Below the pieces are notes generated by a model. That model ran no database searches. It was given only the letters and a program-made list of their open reading frames with translations, and was not told the DNA's origin. The position numbers were made by a program, and so were the translations under genes. DNA of 8,233 nucleotides from an uncultured Taibaiella sp. (GTDB lineage Bacteria; Bacteroidota; Bacteroidia; Chitinophagales; Chitinophagaceae), in assembly GCA_937871155.1 (NCBI GenBank), contig CALMXV010000296.1:1-8233 (forward strand), read 5' to 3'. This document shows positions 1-6,452 of the stretch, one piece after another. The stretch's first letter is position 1. Each line of letters opens with the position of its first letter.

Positions 1-290
1 CGTTGAATGACATTGTCAATGTTTGTTGTCCATATTTCGTCAGGTGAATTTAAAGATTCTTGAATGCTTCCAATGTAATTCCGCCGCTTGTCTCCATTGT
101 CTTTGAGTATATGCTTAATAGTTTTATCCGTAATGCGAATTGTTAAACCAGTTGGGTCTTTTACATCATCATAGCTTGAGTTTGATTTTATACTATTGAA
201 ACATTTTATTGCTGCTTCATCGTCGTCTGACAAGTTGTGTAGTACTTGTTTGCCTCCACAGAAAGGGCAATGACTACCGTAAGGCGCCAT
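1..290 (-). CDS. Partial protein with CPFCGG knuckle and putative PBECR-like nuclease domain (C-terminus beyond left edge)
   Basis: An open frame reads leftwards from an ATG at 290-288 with no stop before the window edge, giving 96 codons. An in-frame TGA at 343-341 precedes it and this ATG is the first possible start, preceded by an A8G run. Residues 7-14 read HCPFCGGK, one half of a zinc-ribbon-like knuckle; the other Cys visible is C30. Residues 21-25 are acidic. From about residue 47 the pattern is T-I-x-I-T-x-x-x-I-K-H-I-L-K (H60), then K-R-R at 68-70, a Y-I-x-x-I-x-x-x-L helix, and S-P-D-E-I-W at 82-87. That order (His helix, basic residues, PdeIw) resembles PBECR-type nuclease domains found in phage MuF-like proteins and polymorphic toxins. 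The family call rests on pattern memory only and the fold's C-terminal half is missing. It is divergent from the ABC-F gene. It could instead be an uncharacterised zinc-binding protein. Confidence 0.55.
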   Translation of the reverse strand, partial: MAPYGSHCPFCGGKQVLHNLSDDDEAAIKCFNSIKSNSSYDDVKDPTGLTIRITDKTIKHILKDNGDKRRNYIGSIQESLNSPDEIWTTNIDNVIQ

Positions 291-325
291 CTTTTTTTTA
301 TAATAGGGTACTTGTACAGAACACT

Positions 326-333
326 TATTTTTG
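326..333 (+). promoter_or_regulatory. Putative -7 promoter box (TATTTTTG) for the ABC-F gene
   Basis: The octamer TATTTTTG matches the Bacteroidota -7 consensus TAnnTTTG at every defined position and ends 17 nt before the chosen start at 351. No good TTTG -33 element is seen at the usual 19-21 nt upstream. It lies downstream of the alternative upstream ATG at 246, which supports the start at 351. Confidence 0.45.
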
Positions 334-350
334 CAACCTCAAATTGTATC

Positions 351-2240
351 ATGCATTACGTTTCGGTAGAAGGTATCAGTAAGGATTTTGGAGTAAAGCC
401 ATTATTTAAAAATATTTCATTTCATATCAATGAAGGAGATAAAATAGCCTTAGTGGCAAAAAACGGTAGTGGAAAATCTACCATACTTAAAATTTTATCG
501 GGTTTAGAAACTCCGGATGAAGGTACGGTATGGATACACAAGGAGGTTACCGTGGCGTTGTTTGAACAAGAACCTAAATTCAACGAAGCGTTGAATGTAT
601 TGGATAATATTTTTTATCACAATCATCCGGTAATAAATGCCATCAAACATTATGAGGCTGTAAGCGAAACCGAAGATGCAAATCAGTTGGGAGAAGCTAT
701 TATCAAGATGGACGAACTGAATGCTTGGGACTTTGATGCGAAGGTAAAACAGATCTTAGGCAAACTCAATATTCATCATTTACAACAGCCGGTGGCAACC
801 TTATCCGGCGGACAACGTAAAAGAGTAGCCCTTGCCAAGACCTTAATCGATATTGGCTTTGAACATAAGCATGTGTTGCTCATCATGGATGAACCCACCA
901 ACCATCTGGATGTAGAAATGGTAGAGTGGTTGGAAAATTATTTGTCTCAGGAAAATGTAACCCTGCTGATGGTCACCCACGACCGCTACTTTTTAGATGC
1001 CGTGTGTGAAGAAATTTGGGAGTTGGACGGAAGTAAGCTCTACACCTACAAAGGCGACTATGAAAACTATATGGAGAAGAAAGCCGCCCGTATAGAAAGT
1101 GAACAAGCTACGATAGACAAAGCCAAAAATGAATACCGCAAAGAACTGGAATGGATGCGTAAGCAACCTAAAGCTCGTACTACCAAAGCAAAGAGTCGAG
1201 AGGATAATTTTTATAAAGTAGAAAGCACTGCCAAGCAAAAAATTGTAGATGCAAAAGTGGAGCTACAAATGAAGATGAATCGATTGGGTGGCAAAGTAGC
1301 AGAGTTGAAGAAAGTGTATAAGAGTTTTGGAGATCGGGTGATTTTAAAAGGATTTGATTATACATTCAACAAAGGGGAACGTGTAGGTGTCATTGGTAAA
1401 AACGGTGCCGGTAAATCCACCTTCTTAGATTTATTACTAGGGTTTCAACAAGCCGATAGTGGTAAGATAAATATTGGCGATACCGTAGTCTTCGGAAATT
1501 TCTCTCAGCAAGGGCTGGAGATAAAAGAAGATATGCGGGTGATAGAGTTTGTAAAAAATATAGCAGAGAATTTTCCTTTGGCAAAAGGAGGTTCGTTAAG
1601 TGCCGCACAGTTTCTACAGCTTTTTTTATTCAGTCCCGAGCAGCAATATACCTACCTGTCCAAGCTTAGTGGTGGCGAGAAGAAGCGCTTACAACTGTTG
1701 ACGGTACTGTTCCGTAATCCTAACTTTCTAATCCTTGATGAGCCTACGAATGACCTTGATTTACCAACGCTTTCTGTTTTAGAAAACTTCTTAAGCGAGT
1801 ATCCGGGTTGCCTGATTATTGTTTCGCACGACCGTTATTTTATGGATCGTTTAGTAGAACATTTATTGGTGTTTGATGGCGATGGGACTATCAGAGATTT
1901 TCCCGGCAACTACTCTCAATATCGCATAGAAGAAAAAGCTACTGCTAGAATTGCCGACCAACAAAAGACCATAAGCAAACAAGCAGCAACCACTGTAGAA
2001 ACCGCTTTGCCGGATAACACCAAAAAAAAGAAACTGTCTTACAAAGAGCAAAGAGAATTTGAACAATTGGAAAAAGAAATTCCTGAATTGGAAGCTGAAC
2101 GCACTGCTATTACCCAGGAAATGAGTAAAGGCAATGTGAGTTTTGAAGACTTACAAAAACTGAGTGAGCGGATTACAACCGTCACTCAGTTGCTAGGTGA
2201 TAAAGAAATGCGTTGGCTGGAACTTAGCGAAATGGCTTAA
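351..2240 (+). CDS. uup: ABC-F family ATPase, Uup type
   Basis: Soluble tandem-ATPase ABC-F protein, 629 aa from the start at 351. ABC-F proteins lack membrane domains and act on ribosomes; Uup is also linked to branched DNA intermediates through its C-terminal domain. Domain 1 has Walker A AKNGSGKST (36-44), signature LSGGQ (151-155), Walker B ending MDEP (about 174-182) and switch motif THDR (about 209). A charged linker follows, then domain 2 with GKNGAGKST (349-357), LSGGE (439-443), LILDEP (about 460-465) and SHDR (492-495). A basic KKKK stretch at 558-561 precedes a charged, coiled-coil-like tail starting with LSYKEQREFEQLE, characteristic of Uup and separating it from EttA and YbiT. 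Length is close to E. coli Uup (635 aa). I chose 351 over an in-frame ATG at 246 because the extra 35 residues are not family-like, overlap the divergent ORF and lie upstream of the promoter box. It ends 3 nt from the convergent DUF6438 gene. Confidence 0.93.
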   Translation: MHYVSVEGISKDFGVKPLFKNISFHINEGDKIALVAKNGSGKSTILKILSGLETPDEGTVWIHKEVTVALFEQEPKFNEALNVLDNIFYHNHPVINAIKHYEAVSETEDANQLGEAIIKMDELNAWDFDAKVKQILGKLNIHHLQQPVATLSGGQRKRVALAKTLIDIGFEHKHVLLIMDEPTNHLDVEMVEWLENYLSQENVTLLMVTHDRYFLDAVCEEIWELDGSKLYTYKGDYENYMEKKAARIESEQATIDKAKNEYRKELEWMRKQPKARTTKAKSREDNFYKVESTAKQKIVDAKVELQMKMNRLGGKVAELKKVYKSFGDRVILKGFDYTFNKGERVGVIGKNGAGKSTFLDLLLGFQQADSGKINIGDTVVFGNFSQQGLEIKEDMRVIEFVKNIAENFPLAKGGSLSAAQFLQLFLFSPEQQYTYLSKLSGGEKKRLQLLTVLFRNPNFLILDEPTNDLDLPTLSVLENFLSEYPGCLIIVSHDRYFMDRLVEHLLVFDGDGTIRDFPGNYSQYRIEEKATARIADQQKTISKQAATTVETALPDNTKKKKLSYKEQREFEQLEKEIPELEAERTAITQEMSKGNVSFEDLQKLSERITTVTQLLGDKEMRWLELSEMA

Positions 2241-2243
2241 GGC

Positions 2244-2732
2244 TTATTGTATTTTCTTCCAAGTTTTATGAGAAGGATAGTAGCCTAAACTATCAATGTC
2301 ATTGGCTATATGTCTAAGATAGCCAGGGCCAAAATGAGCATTTTGAATCGTTTTCATTTCGTCATTCCGACTATACTGATAACTAATGCCCGGCAAGTCT
2401 TGAATCATCAATTCATAGGAAGATTTGCAAGTATCAGCTTGGTAGGCATCAAACTGTTTGAAGATTTTTGCAACTACGGCTTTACCTATATTTTTTTCAT
2501 ACCTGCCGGAATCGGCAATATATCGTTTGCCGGTATAGATGATACGTCCGTCTTTATACAACTCAATGCTATATACCGGGCATTGACCAAAGCAGGCAGT
2601 ACGCTCCATTTGTAAATATTCCAACGGTGCTTGTTTCGTTGTTGATGAACGGCTCATTTTATTATGATTCGCACAAGCTGCAAGAGCTAAAAACAAGATA
2701 GGTAGCAAGAGGAACGTGTTGATTTTTTTCAT
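2244..2732 (-). CDS. DUF6438 domain lipoprotein
   Basis: A 162-aa protein with a lipoprotein signal: MKK, a hydrophobic core, then a LAAC lipobox with the lipidated Cys at position 20. The residues after Cys20 (ANHNK) lack the acidic surface-export signal known in some Bacteroidota lipoproteins, so a periplasm-facing anchor is more likely; this is an inference. The mature part opens with LEYLQMERTACFGQCPVYSI (38-57), the hallmark of DUF6438: a short beta-strand, a Cys pair (C47 and C51), then YKDGRIIYTGKRY. A third Cys is at 102. The rest (FKQFDAY, DLPGISYQY, DIDSLG) is family-like. DUF6438 has no established function that I know of, and no substrate or partner is suggested by context. It is convergent with uup (3-nt gap) and divergent from dprA (61-nt gap), so it is probably monocistronic from the box at 2756-2763. 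Confidence 0.85.
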   Translation of the reverse strand: MKKINTFLLLPILFLALAACANHNKMSRSSTTKQAPLEYLQMERTACFGQCPVYSIELYKDGRIIYTGKRYIADSGRYEKNIGKAVVAKIFKQFDAYQADTCKSSYELMIQDLPGISYQYSRNDEMKTIQNAHFGPGYLRHIANDIDSLGYYPSHKTWKKIQ

Positions 2733-2755
2733 AGTTTAACCTTTTGAAAATCGCT

Positions 2756-2763
2756 CAAAGATA
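2756..2763 (-). promoter_or_regulatory. Putative -7 promoter box (TATCTTTG) for the DUF6438 gene
   Basis: On the minus strand TATCTTTG fits TAnnTTTG perfectly and ends 23 nt upstream of the ATG at 2732. It is flanked exactly by the 5-bp inverted arms TCGCT (2751-2755) and AGCGA (2764-2768), so the box forms the centre of a small dyad. No clear -33 element is visible. Confidence 0.4.
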
Positions 2764-2780
2764 AGCGACCATTAATAAAC

Positions 2781-2788
2781 TATACTTG
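2781..2788 (+). promoter_or_regulatory. Putative -7 promoter box (TATACTTG) for dprA
   Basis: TATACTTG matches TAnnTTTG at all but one defined position and ends only 5 nt before the dprA ATG at 2794. If used, transcription would begin at or almost at the start codon, giving a leaderless or near-leaderless mRNA. Only one near-match supports it. Confidence 0.3.
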
Positions 2789-2793
2789 CAAAA

Positions 2794-3906
2794 ATGCTGC
2801 CAACAGAATCTTCCACCTCTATTTTTGATATCGCCTTGACCCTAGTTCCAGAAATAGGAGTGAAGACCGCCCGTTCCTTATTGCAACAGTTTGGCTCAGC
2901 AGAAGCCATCTTTAACGCAACTCCTATCGAACTGAAAAAGACGATGGGTGTAGGTGAAATCAAAGCAAAAATGTTCAAAGACAAAACCGTTTTTCAGCAG
3001 GCTGAAAAGGAGTTGCAATTTGTTGAAAAGCACCAAATCGAATTGCTACCTATTCATTCTCCCAACTACCCAAAACGATTACGCCAATGTGATGATGCGC
3101 CTATCTTGCTAAACTATAAAGGGAATACAAACTTGAATGCCGAGAAAGTAATAGCAGTTGTTGGTACTAGGAAAAATACAGATTATGGGCATCGTATTAT
3201 CGACCACCTCCTTGAAGATTTAAAGGGCATGCCGGAAACCCTTATCATTAGCGGCTTGGCAGCAGGTATTGATACCCTTGCTCATAAGGCTGCTTTAAAA
3301 AATCAGTTACCTACTGTTGGTGTACTTGGGCATGGGCTGGATACCATTTACCCGTTTACCAATCGTGCCTTAGCTAAGGAAATGTTGCAGCAAGGAGGGC
3401 TCTTATCAGAATACCCAAGTGGTACCAAGCCCGATCGACAAAATTTTCCGGTTCGGAATCGAATAGTTGCCGGCATGAGTGATGTGACTATCGTAATAGA
3501 AAGCGATATCAAAGGAGGGGCAATGATTACCGCATATATGGCATTGAGTTATAATAGAGATGTTGCCGCTTTCCCGGGAAGGGTATTTGATGCAAAATCT
3601 GATGGGCCCAACCAGCTTATTAAAAAGAATATGGCAGCATGTATTACTAGTGCTAGTGATTTATTGGCATTAATGAATTGGGAACGAGAGCCACAACCAA
3701 CTGCAAGACAGCAGCGACTATTTGAGGAAGTAAGTGAAGAGGAAAAAGAAGTACTTCAATTATTAGAAGCTCAGGAAAAGCTCCATGCCGATACGTTGCA
3801 AAATCATTTACAAATGAAACCCTCCACCTTGGCTGCATTACTACTACAATTAGAAATGAAGGGGTTTATCAAAACCTTACCGGGGAAATATTATCGATTA
3901 CAATAA
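2794..3906 (+). CDS. dprA: DNA-processing protein DprA (Smf)
   Basis: A 370-aa DprA. The family binds incoming single-stranded DNA in the cytoplasm during natural transformation, protects it and loads RecA. The N-terminal helical region (about 1-60) has helix-hairpin-helix-like pieces, VPEIGVKTARSLLQQFG and MGVGEIKAK. The central Rossmann-like DprA core (about 85-290) shows the family motifs in order: SPNYPKRLRQCDDAPILL (89-106), VVGTRKNTDYG (122-132), SGLAAGIDTLAHKAAL (153-168), VLGHGLDTIYP (177-187), LLSEYPSGT (203-211), FPVRNRIVAGMSD (218-230), KGGAMITAYMAL (240-251) and a PG followed by GPNQLI (271-276). The C-terminal part (about 310-370) has the helix-helix-wing pattern of the DprA winged-helix domain and ends GKYYRLQ. 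Length and architecture are normal and all core motifs are intact. No other competence gene is in the window. It faces exbD tail-to-tail across 3 nt. Confidence 0.95.
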   Translation: MLPTESSTSIFDIALTLVPEIGVKTARSLLQQFGSAEAIFNATPIELKKTMGVGEIKAKMFKDKTVFQQAEKELQFVEKHQIELLPIHSPNYPKRLRQCDDAPILLNYKGNTNLNAEKVIAVVGTRKNTDYGHRIIDHLLEDLKGMPETLIISGLAAGIDTLAHKAALKNQLPTVGVLGHGLDTIYPFTNRALAKEMLQQGGLLSEYPSGTKPDRQNFPVRNRIVAGMSDVTIVIESDIKGGAMITAYMALSYNRDVAAFPGRVFDAKSDGPNQLIKKNMAACITSASDLLALMNWEREPQPTARQQRLFEEVSEEEKEVLQLLEAQEKLHADTLQNHLQMKPSTLAALLLQLEMKGFIKTLPGKYYRLQ

Positions 3907-3909
3907 ACC

Positions 3910-4308
3910 TTATTCTTTATCTACCGCCATTACCACTCGAAGTTTTAATCGCTTAGCTGCATACAAAACCGCGTAAATACTTTCAGCATCTGCTTTTTTA
4001 TCAGGGTTGATAACCACGGTTGGCTCAGCATCTTCCGACTTAGCTACTGCTGCTGCAATTGCATTCTGTAAGCTGTCTTGAGAAATCTTGCGCGTACCTG
4101 CAAAAAAGTTTTGTGTACTATCAATGCTGATAACAATGGTTTGCTTAGCCTTGGTATCGCTTTGCCCTTTTGGAGTCATCACTTTTATCACATTAGGGTT
4201 GGCAAGGGTAGAAATAATCAAGAAGAACAATAAAAGGATAAACAAGATATCATTCAATGCCGATGAATGTGACTCAGGTTTTTCCCTTAAGTTTTTACGG
4301 ATATTCAT
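3910..4308 (-). CDS. exbD: ExbD/TolR-family biopolymer transport protein
   Basis: A 132-aa single-pass inner-membrane protein. A short basic cytoplasmic N-terminus leads into one membrane helix at about 18-36 (ALNDILFILLLFFLIISTL). Asp20 at the start of that helix corresponds to the proton-path Asp of ExbD/TolR (Asp25 in E. coli ExbD). The remaining ~95 residues form the periplasmic domain, with TIVISIDSTQNFFAG, TVVINPDKKADAESIYAVL and a closing LRVVMAVDK typical of the family. With ExbB it should form the proton-motive-force-driven channel that energises TonB-type or Tol-type partners across the periplasm. It lies 8 nt downstream of exbB on the same strand, so co-transcription is expected. 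No tonB or second exbD follows: dprA converges 3 nt after its stop. Assignment to TonB rather than Tol or another partner is open. Confidence 0.9.
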   Translation of the reverse strand: MNIRKNLREKPESHSSALNDILFILLLFFLIISTLANPNVIKVMTPKGQSDTKAKQTIVISIDSTQNFFAGTRKISQDSLQNAIAAAVAKSEDAEPTVVINPDKKADAESIYAVLYAAKRLKLRVVMAVDKE

Positions 4309-4316
4309 CAGGTGAA

Positions 4317-5009
4317 TTATTTAGAAGGTTCTTGCAAAATATCTAAGAACTCTACAGCGGCAGCTTCCATTCTATAGACATTCTTATTGATTTGTGCATT
4401 GAAATAATTGTAGGCGATGTAGGCGAGCAAACCAATGATAAGCCCTACTGCTGAGGTTACCATTTTGGTATAGATGCCACCGGCAATATTTTCTAAAGAA
4501 AACCCTTGATGTTGTATGTTGAAGAATAAGATAATCATACCGGCGATAGTGCCTAGAAATCCAAACATGGGTGCAATGCCTGCAAGGGTAGAAAGTATGG
4601 ATAAGTTTTTTTCTAGATGATATACCTCCAGCTTTCCGGCGCTTTCCATTGTCTTTTCTATATGGTCAATGGGTTTTCCGATTCTACTGATGCCTTTTTC
4701 TATGATGTTGGCAACGGGGCTGTTCGCATTCTTAGCTAGGTTGCGTGCAGCATTAATATTTCCTGAAGTGATGTGTTCTCTGATACGAGCCATAAATAAC
4801 GCATCGTTCTTCCCGGCTTTCTGCATAGTCATCCATCGCTCAAAGGTGATATAGACCAATAGAATGGAGCACAGTAATAAAGGAATCATCAAAACCCCGC
4901 CTTCTTTTAGTAAATACCAAAGTGATATTTGTTCGGCAGGAGGAGGTGTGGGTGCTGCCACTTGCAAAGCTGTATCTGCTTGTAGTAAAATAGAAAATAG
5001 TAGGTTCAT
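4317..5009 (-). CDS. exbB: ExbB/TolQ/MotA-family proton channel protein
   Basis: A 230-aa inner-membrane protein with the ExbB/TolQ layout. A short hydrophobic N-terminal segment (2-10) and a Pro/Ala-rich stretch (18-25) precede membrane helix 1 at about 39-56 (VLMIPLLLCSILLVYITF). A cytoplasmic domain spans about 60-135. Helix 2 lies at about 138-163 with the family signature PMFGFLGTIAGMI (147-159). Helix 3 lies at about 183-203 with MVTSAVGLIIGLLAYIAYNYF. Polar residues T154 and T185 sit where the proton-pathway threonines of ExbB occur. It assembles with ExbD as the proton-driven motor of energy transduction to the outer membrane. It is first in a two-gene unit with exbD, and a perfect -7 box lies 16 nt upstream of its start, indicating a promoter separate from the ketoacyl synthase 90 nt upstream. 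Confidence 0.9.
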   Translation of the reverse strand: MNLLFSILLQADTALQVAAPTPPPAEQISLWYLLKEGGVLMIPLLLCSILLVYITFERWMTMQKAGKNDALFMARIREHITSGNINAARNLAKNANSPVANIIEKGISRIGKPIDHIEKTMESAGKLEVYHLEKNLSILSTLAGIAPMFGFLGTIAGMIILFFNIQHQGFSLENIAGGIYTKMVTSAVGLIIGLLAYIAYNYFNAQINKNVYRMEAAAVEFLDILQEPSK

Positions 5010-5025
5010 GACTTGAAGCTTAGTT

Positions 5026-5033
5026 CAAAAGTA
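5026..5033 (-). promoter_or_regulatory. Putative -7 promoter box (TACTTTTG) for exbB-exbD
   Basis: On the minus strand TACTTTTG is a perfect TAnnTTTG match ending 16 nt upstream of the exbB ATG at 5009, inside the 90-nt gap after the ketoacyl synthase gene. No convincing -33 TTTG is present. It implies that exbB-exbD is transcribed independently of the gene before it. Confidence 0.45.
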
Positions 5034-5099
5034 GTGATTTGAACTCCTTAGTTGGCTGTTAAAAAATTGTTGGTGCTTTGTATGTGGATAAGTAATCGC

Positions 5100-6320
5100 T
5101 TATTCGTTCCACTTTTTAATTACCAAGCTTGAGTTGGTACCACCAAAGCCAAAGGAATTGGATAAGAAGGTATCGAACTCTTGTTTTTTTGTTGCTGCAA
5201 TAATGTTGATTTTAGCCGAGTGTTCATCGGGCGTTTCGAAGTTGATATTAGGTGCAATGAAGCCATTTTGCATCATCAACATGGAATAAACAATTTCACT
5301 TGCGCCAGCCATCCAACATTCATGTCCGGTCATGGATTTGGTAGAACTTACCGGCACCTTGCCCCCAAACACATTGAAAATCGCTTCTGCTTCGCTACCA
5401 TCACCGGCAGGCGTAGAGGTAGCGTGTGCGTTGATGTATTGAATGGCACTTGCATCTACTCCTGCATCTTTTAATGAACGAGAGATAGAAACAATCTGAC
5501 CATCACTACTTGGATTAGATATATGTTGCCCGTTGGAAGAGAAGCCATAGCCACATACTTCCGCTAAGATAGTTGCTCCTCTTGCTTTTGCGGCTTCTAA
5601 GCTTTCTAAAATGATTGTGGCAGCACCACCTCCCGGTACTAAACCATCACGGTCTTTATCAAAAGGACGGGAGGCTCTTGCCGGTTCATGTTCTCTTAAT
5701 GAAAAAGTACCTAGTGCATCGAAATTGGGCATGGAGTAGATATTCACTTCTTGAGCCCCACCGCAGATGACGCGGCTTTGTAGCCCTTGCTTGATAAACA
5801 TATAGCCCAAGCCAATAGAGTGGGAGCCACTAGCACAGGCGGAACTGATTGTAAAATTGATACCTCGTAATTTGAAGATAGTGGCGAGGTTCATGGTCAC
5901 CGTGGAGTTGAGTACTTGAAACACTGAGCCGGAACCCACCATCATTGTATCTTTCTTATCTCTGATGATGTCAATTGCTTCTATGACTGCTTGGGCACAA
6001 CTATCATTGCCATATATAATTCCGGTTTCATTTTGCTCAAGGAAGCTCTCATCAATACCTGCTTGTTGCAGTGCTTCCATAGTACTTACATAGGCAAATT
6101 CGGCATGTTCCGGCATCATGATGCGAGAGCGGCGGTCAAGCAATCCTTTGAGTTGTGGACGTTCTACAAAACCTGTAAGTCCGCTACGGTAGCCCATTTC
6201 CTTCCGATTAGGGTCTAAGATAATTCCTGATTTTCCTTCAAAAAGTGATTGAGCAACAGCTTCTTTGTTTTTCCCTAGGGAGGAGTAAATACCTAGTCCG
6301 GTAATGACAACACGACTCAT
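5100..6320 (-). CDS. Beta-ketoacyl-ACP synthase, FabB/FabF type
   Basis: A 406-aa condensing enzyme, the same length as E. coli FabB and collinear with it from MSRVVITGLGIYSSLG to the C-terminal FLSNSFGFGGTNSSLVIKK. It catalyses decarboxylative condensation of malonyl-ACP with an acyl-ACP in the cytoplasm. Active-site residues are all present: nucleophile C162 in SSACASGSH, H299 in NAHATSTPAGD, K328 in SSTKSMTGHE and H333 in the same motif. The glycine-rich thiolase-fold loops GGAQE (187-191) and VPGGGAA (228-234) are also seen. The segment after H333 reads GHECWMAGA rather than the usual GHxLGAAGA. Role is uncertain: primary fatty acid elongation, or a dedicated synthase such as those used for aryl-polyene/flexirubin-like products. 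No ACP, ketoreductase or dehydratase gene lies nearby, so it appears to stand alone. The start at 6320 is set by the family-standard N-terminus. Confidence 0.92.
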   Translation of the reverse strand: MSRVVITGLGIYSSLGKNKEAVAQSLFEGKSGIILDPNRKEMGYRSGLTGFVERPQLKGLLDRRSRIMMPEHAEFAYVSTMEALQQAGIDESFLEQNETGIIYGNDSCAQAVIEAIDIIRDKKDTMMVGSGSVFQVLNSTVTMNLATIFKLRGINFTISSACASGSHSIGLGYMFIKQGLQSRVICGGAQEVNIYSMPNFDALGTFSLREHEPARASRPFDKDRDGLVPGGGAATIILESLEAAKARGATILAEVCGYGFSSNGQHISNPSSDGQIVSISRSLKDAGVDASAIQYINAHATSTPAGDGSEAEAIFNVFGGKVPVSSTKSMTGHECWMAGASEIVYSMLMMQNGFIAPNINFETPDEHSAKINIIAATKKQEFDTFLSNSFGFGGTNSSLVIKKWNE

Positions 6321-6340
6321 GTAATGATTGATTATTGCTG

Positions 6341-6347
6341 CAAGATA
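6341..6347 (-). promoter_or_regulatory. Possible degenerate -7 box (TATCTTG) for the ketoacyl synthase gene
   Basis: The minus-strand TATCTTG is one T short of TAnnTTTG and ends 20 nt before the ATG at 6320, the same distance range as the stronger boxes in this window. It lies in the 132-nt divergent region shared with dut. Weak evidence. Confidence 0.25.
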
Positions 6348-6431
6348 ACTATAGTTTTAAAAAATCTAAAGCAGTGCTAGAATGCCAACTGTAAATTAAA
6401 AACTTGATGACTTTTCTGCCCAACAAACAAC

Positions 6432-6439
6432 TATTTTTA
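6432..6439 (+). promoter_or_regulatory. Possible -7 box (TATTTTTA) for dut
   Basis: TATTTTTA differs from TAnnTTTG only in the last base and ends 13 nt before the dut ATG at 6453. The stretch is AT-rich, so a chance match is plausible. Confidence 0.25.
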
Positions 6440-6452
6440 CCCTTATTATTTT

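Noticed and set aside
246..350. In-frame upstream ATG giving uup a 35-residue N-terminal extension
   Set aside because: The extension resembles no ABC-F N-terminus, overlaps the divergent ORF and lies upstream of the likely promoter box. The start at 351 gives the usual short lead into the first ATPase domain.
540..554. Perfect Shine-Dalgarno-like AAGGAGGT inside uup followed by an in-frame GTG at 552
   Set aside because: An internal start would lose the first Walker A, and Bacteroidota generally do not rely on Shine-Dalgarno pairing. The bases simply encode K-E-V.
993..2066. Several 61-81 codon minus-strand open frames inside uup
   Set aside because: They are antisense to a strongly conserved coding sequence, with no domain and low-complexity hydrophobic composition.
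2310..2615. 101-codon plus-strand frame opposite the DUF6438 gene
   Set aside because: The minus-strand frame has a lipobox and DUF6438 motifs; the opposite frame shows nothing recognisable.
5088..5103. ATAAG/CTTAT inverted repeat at the ketoacyl synthase stop as a terminator
   Set aside because: A five-bp AT-rich stem with no following T-run in the direction of transcription is too weak to call.
5181..6218. Plus-strand frames of 75-97 codons opposite the ketoacyl synthase gene
   Set aside because: Antisense shadows of a complete enzyme with all catalytic residues.
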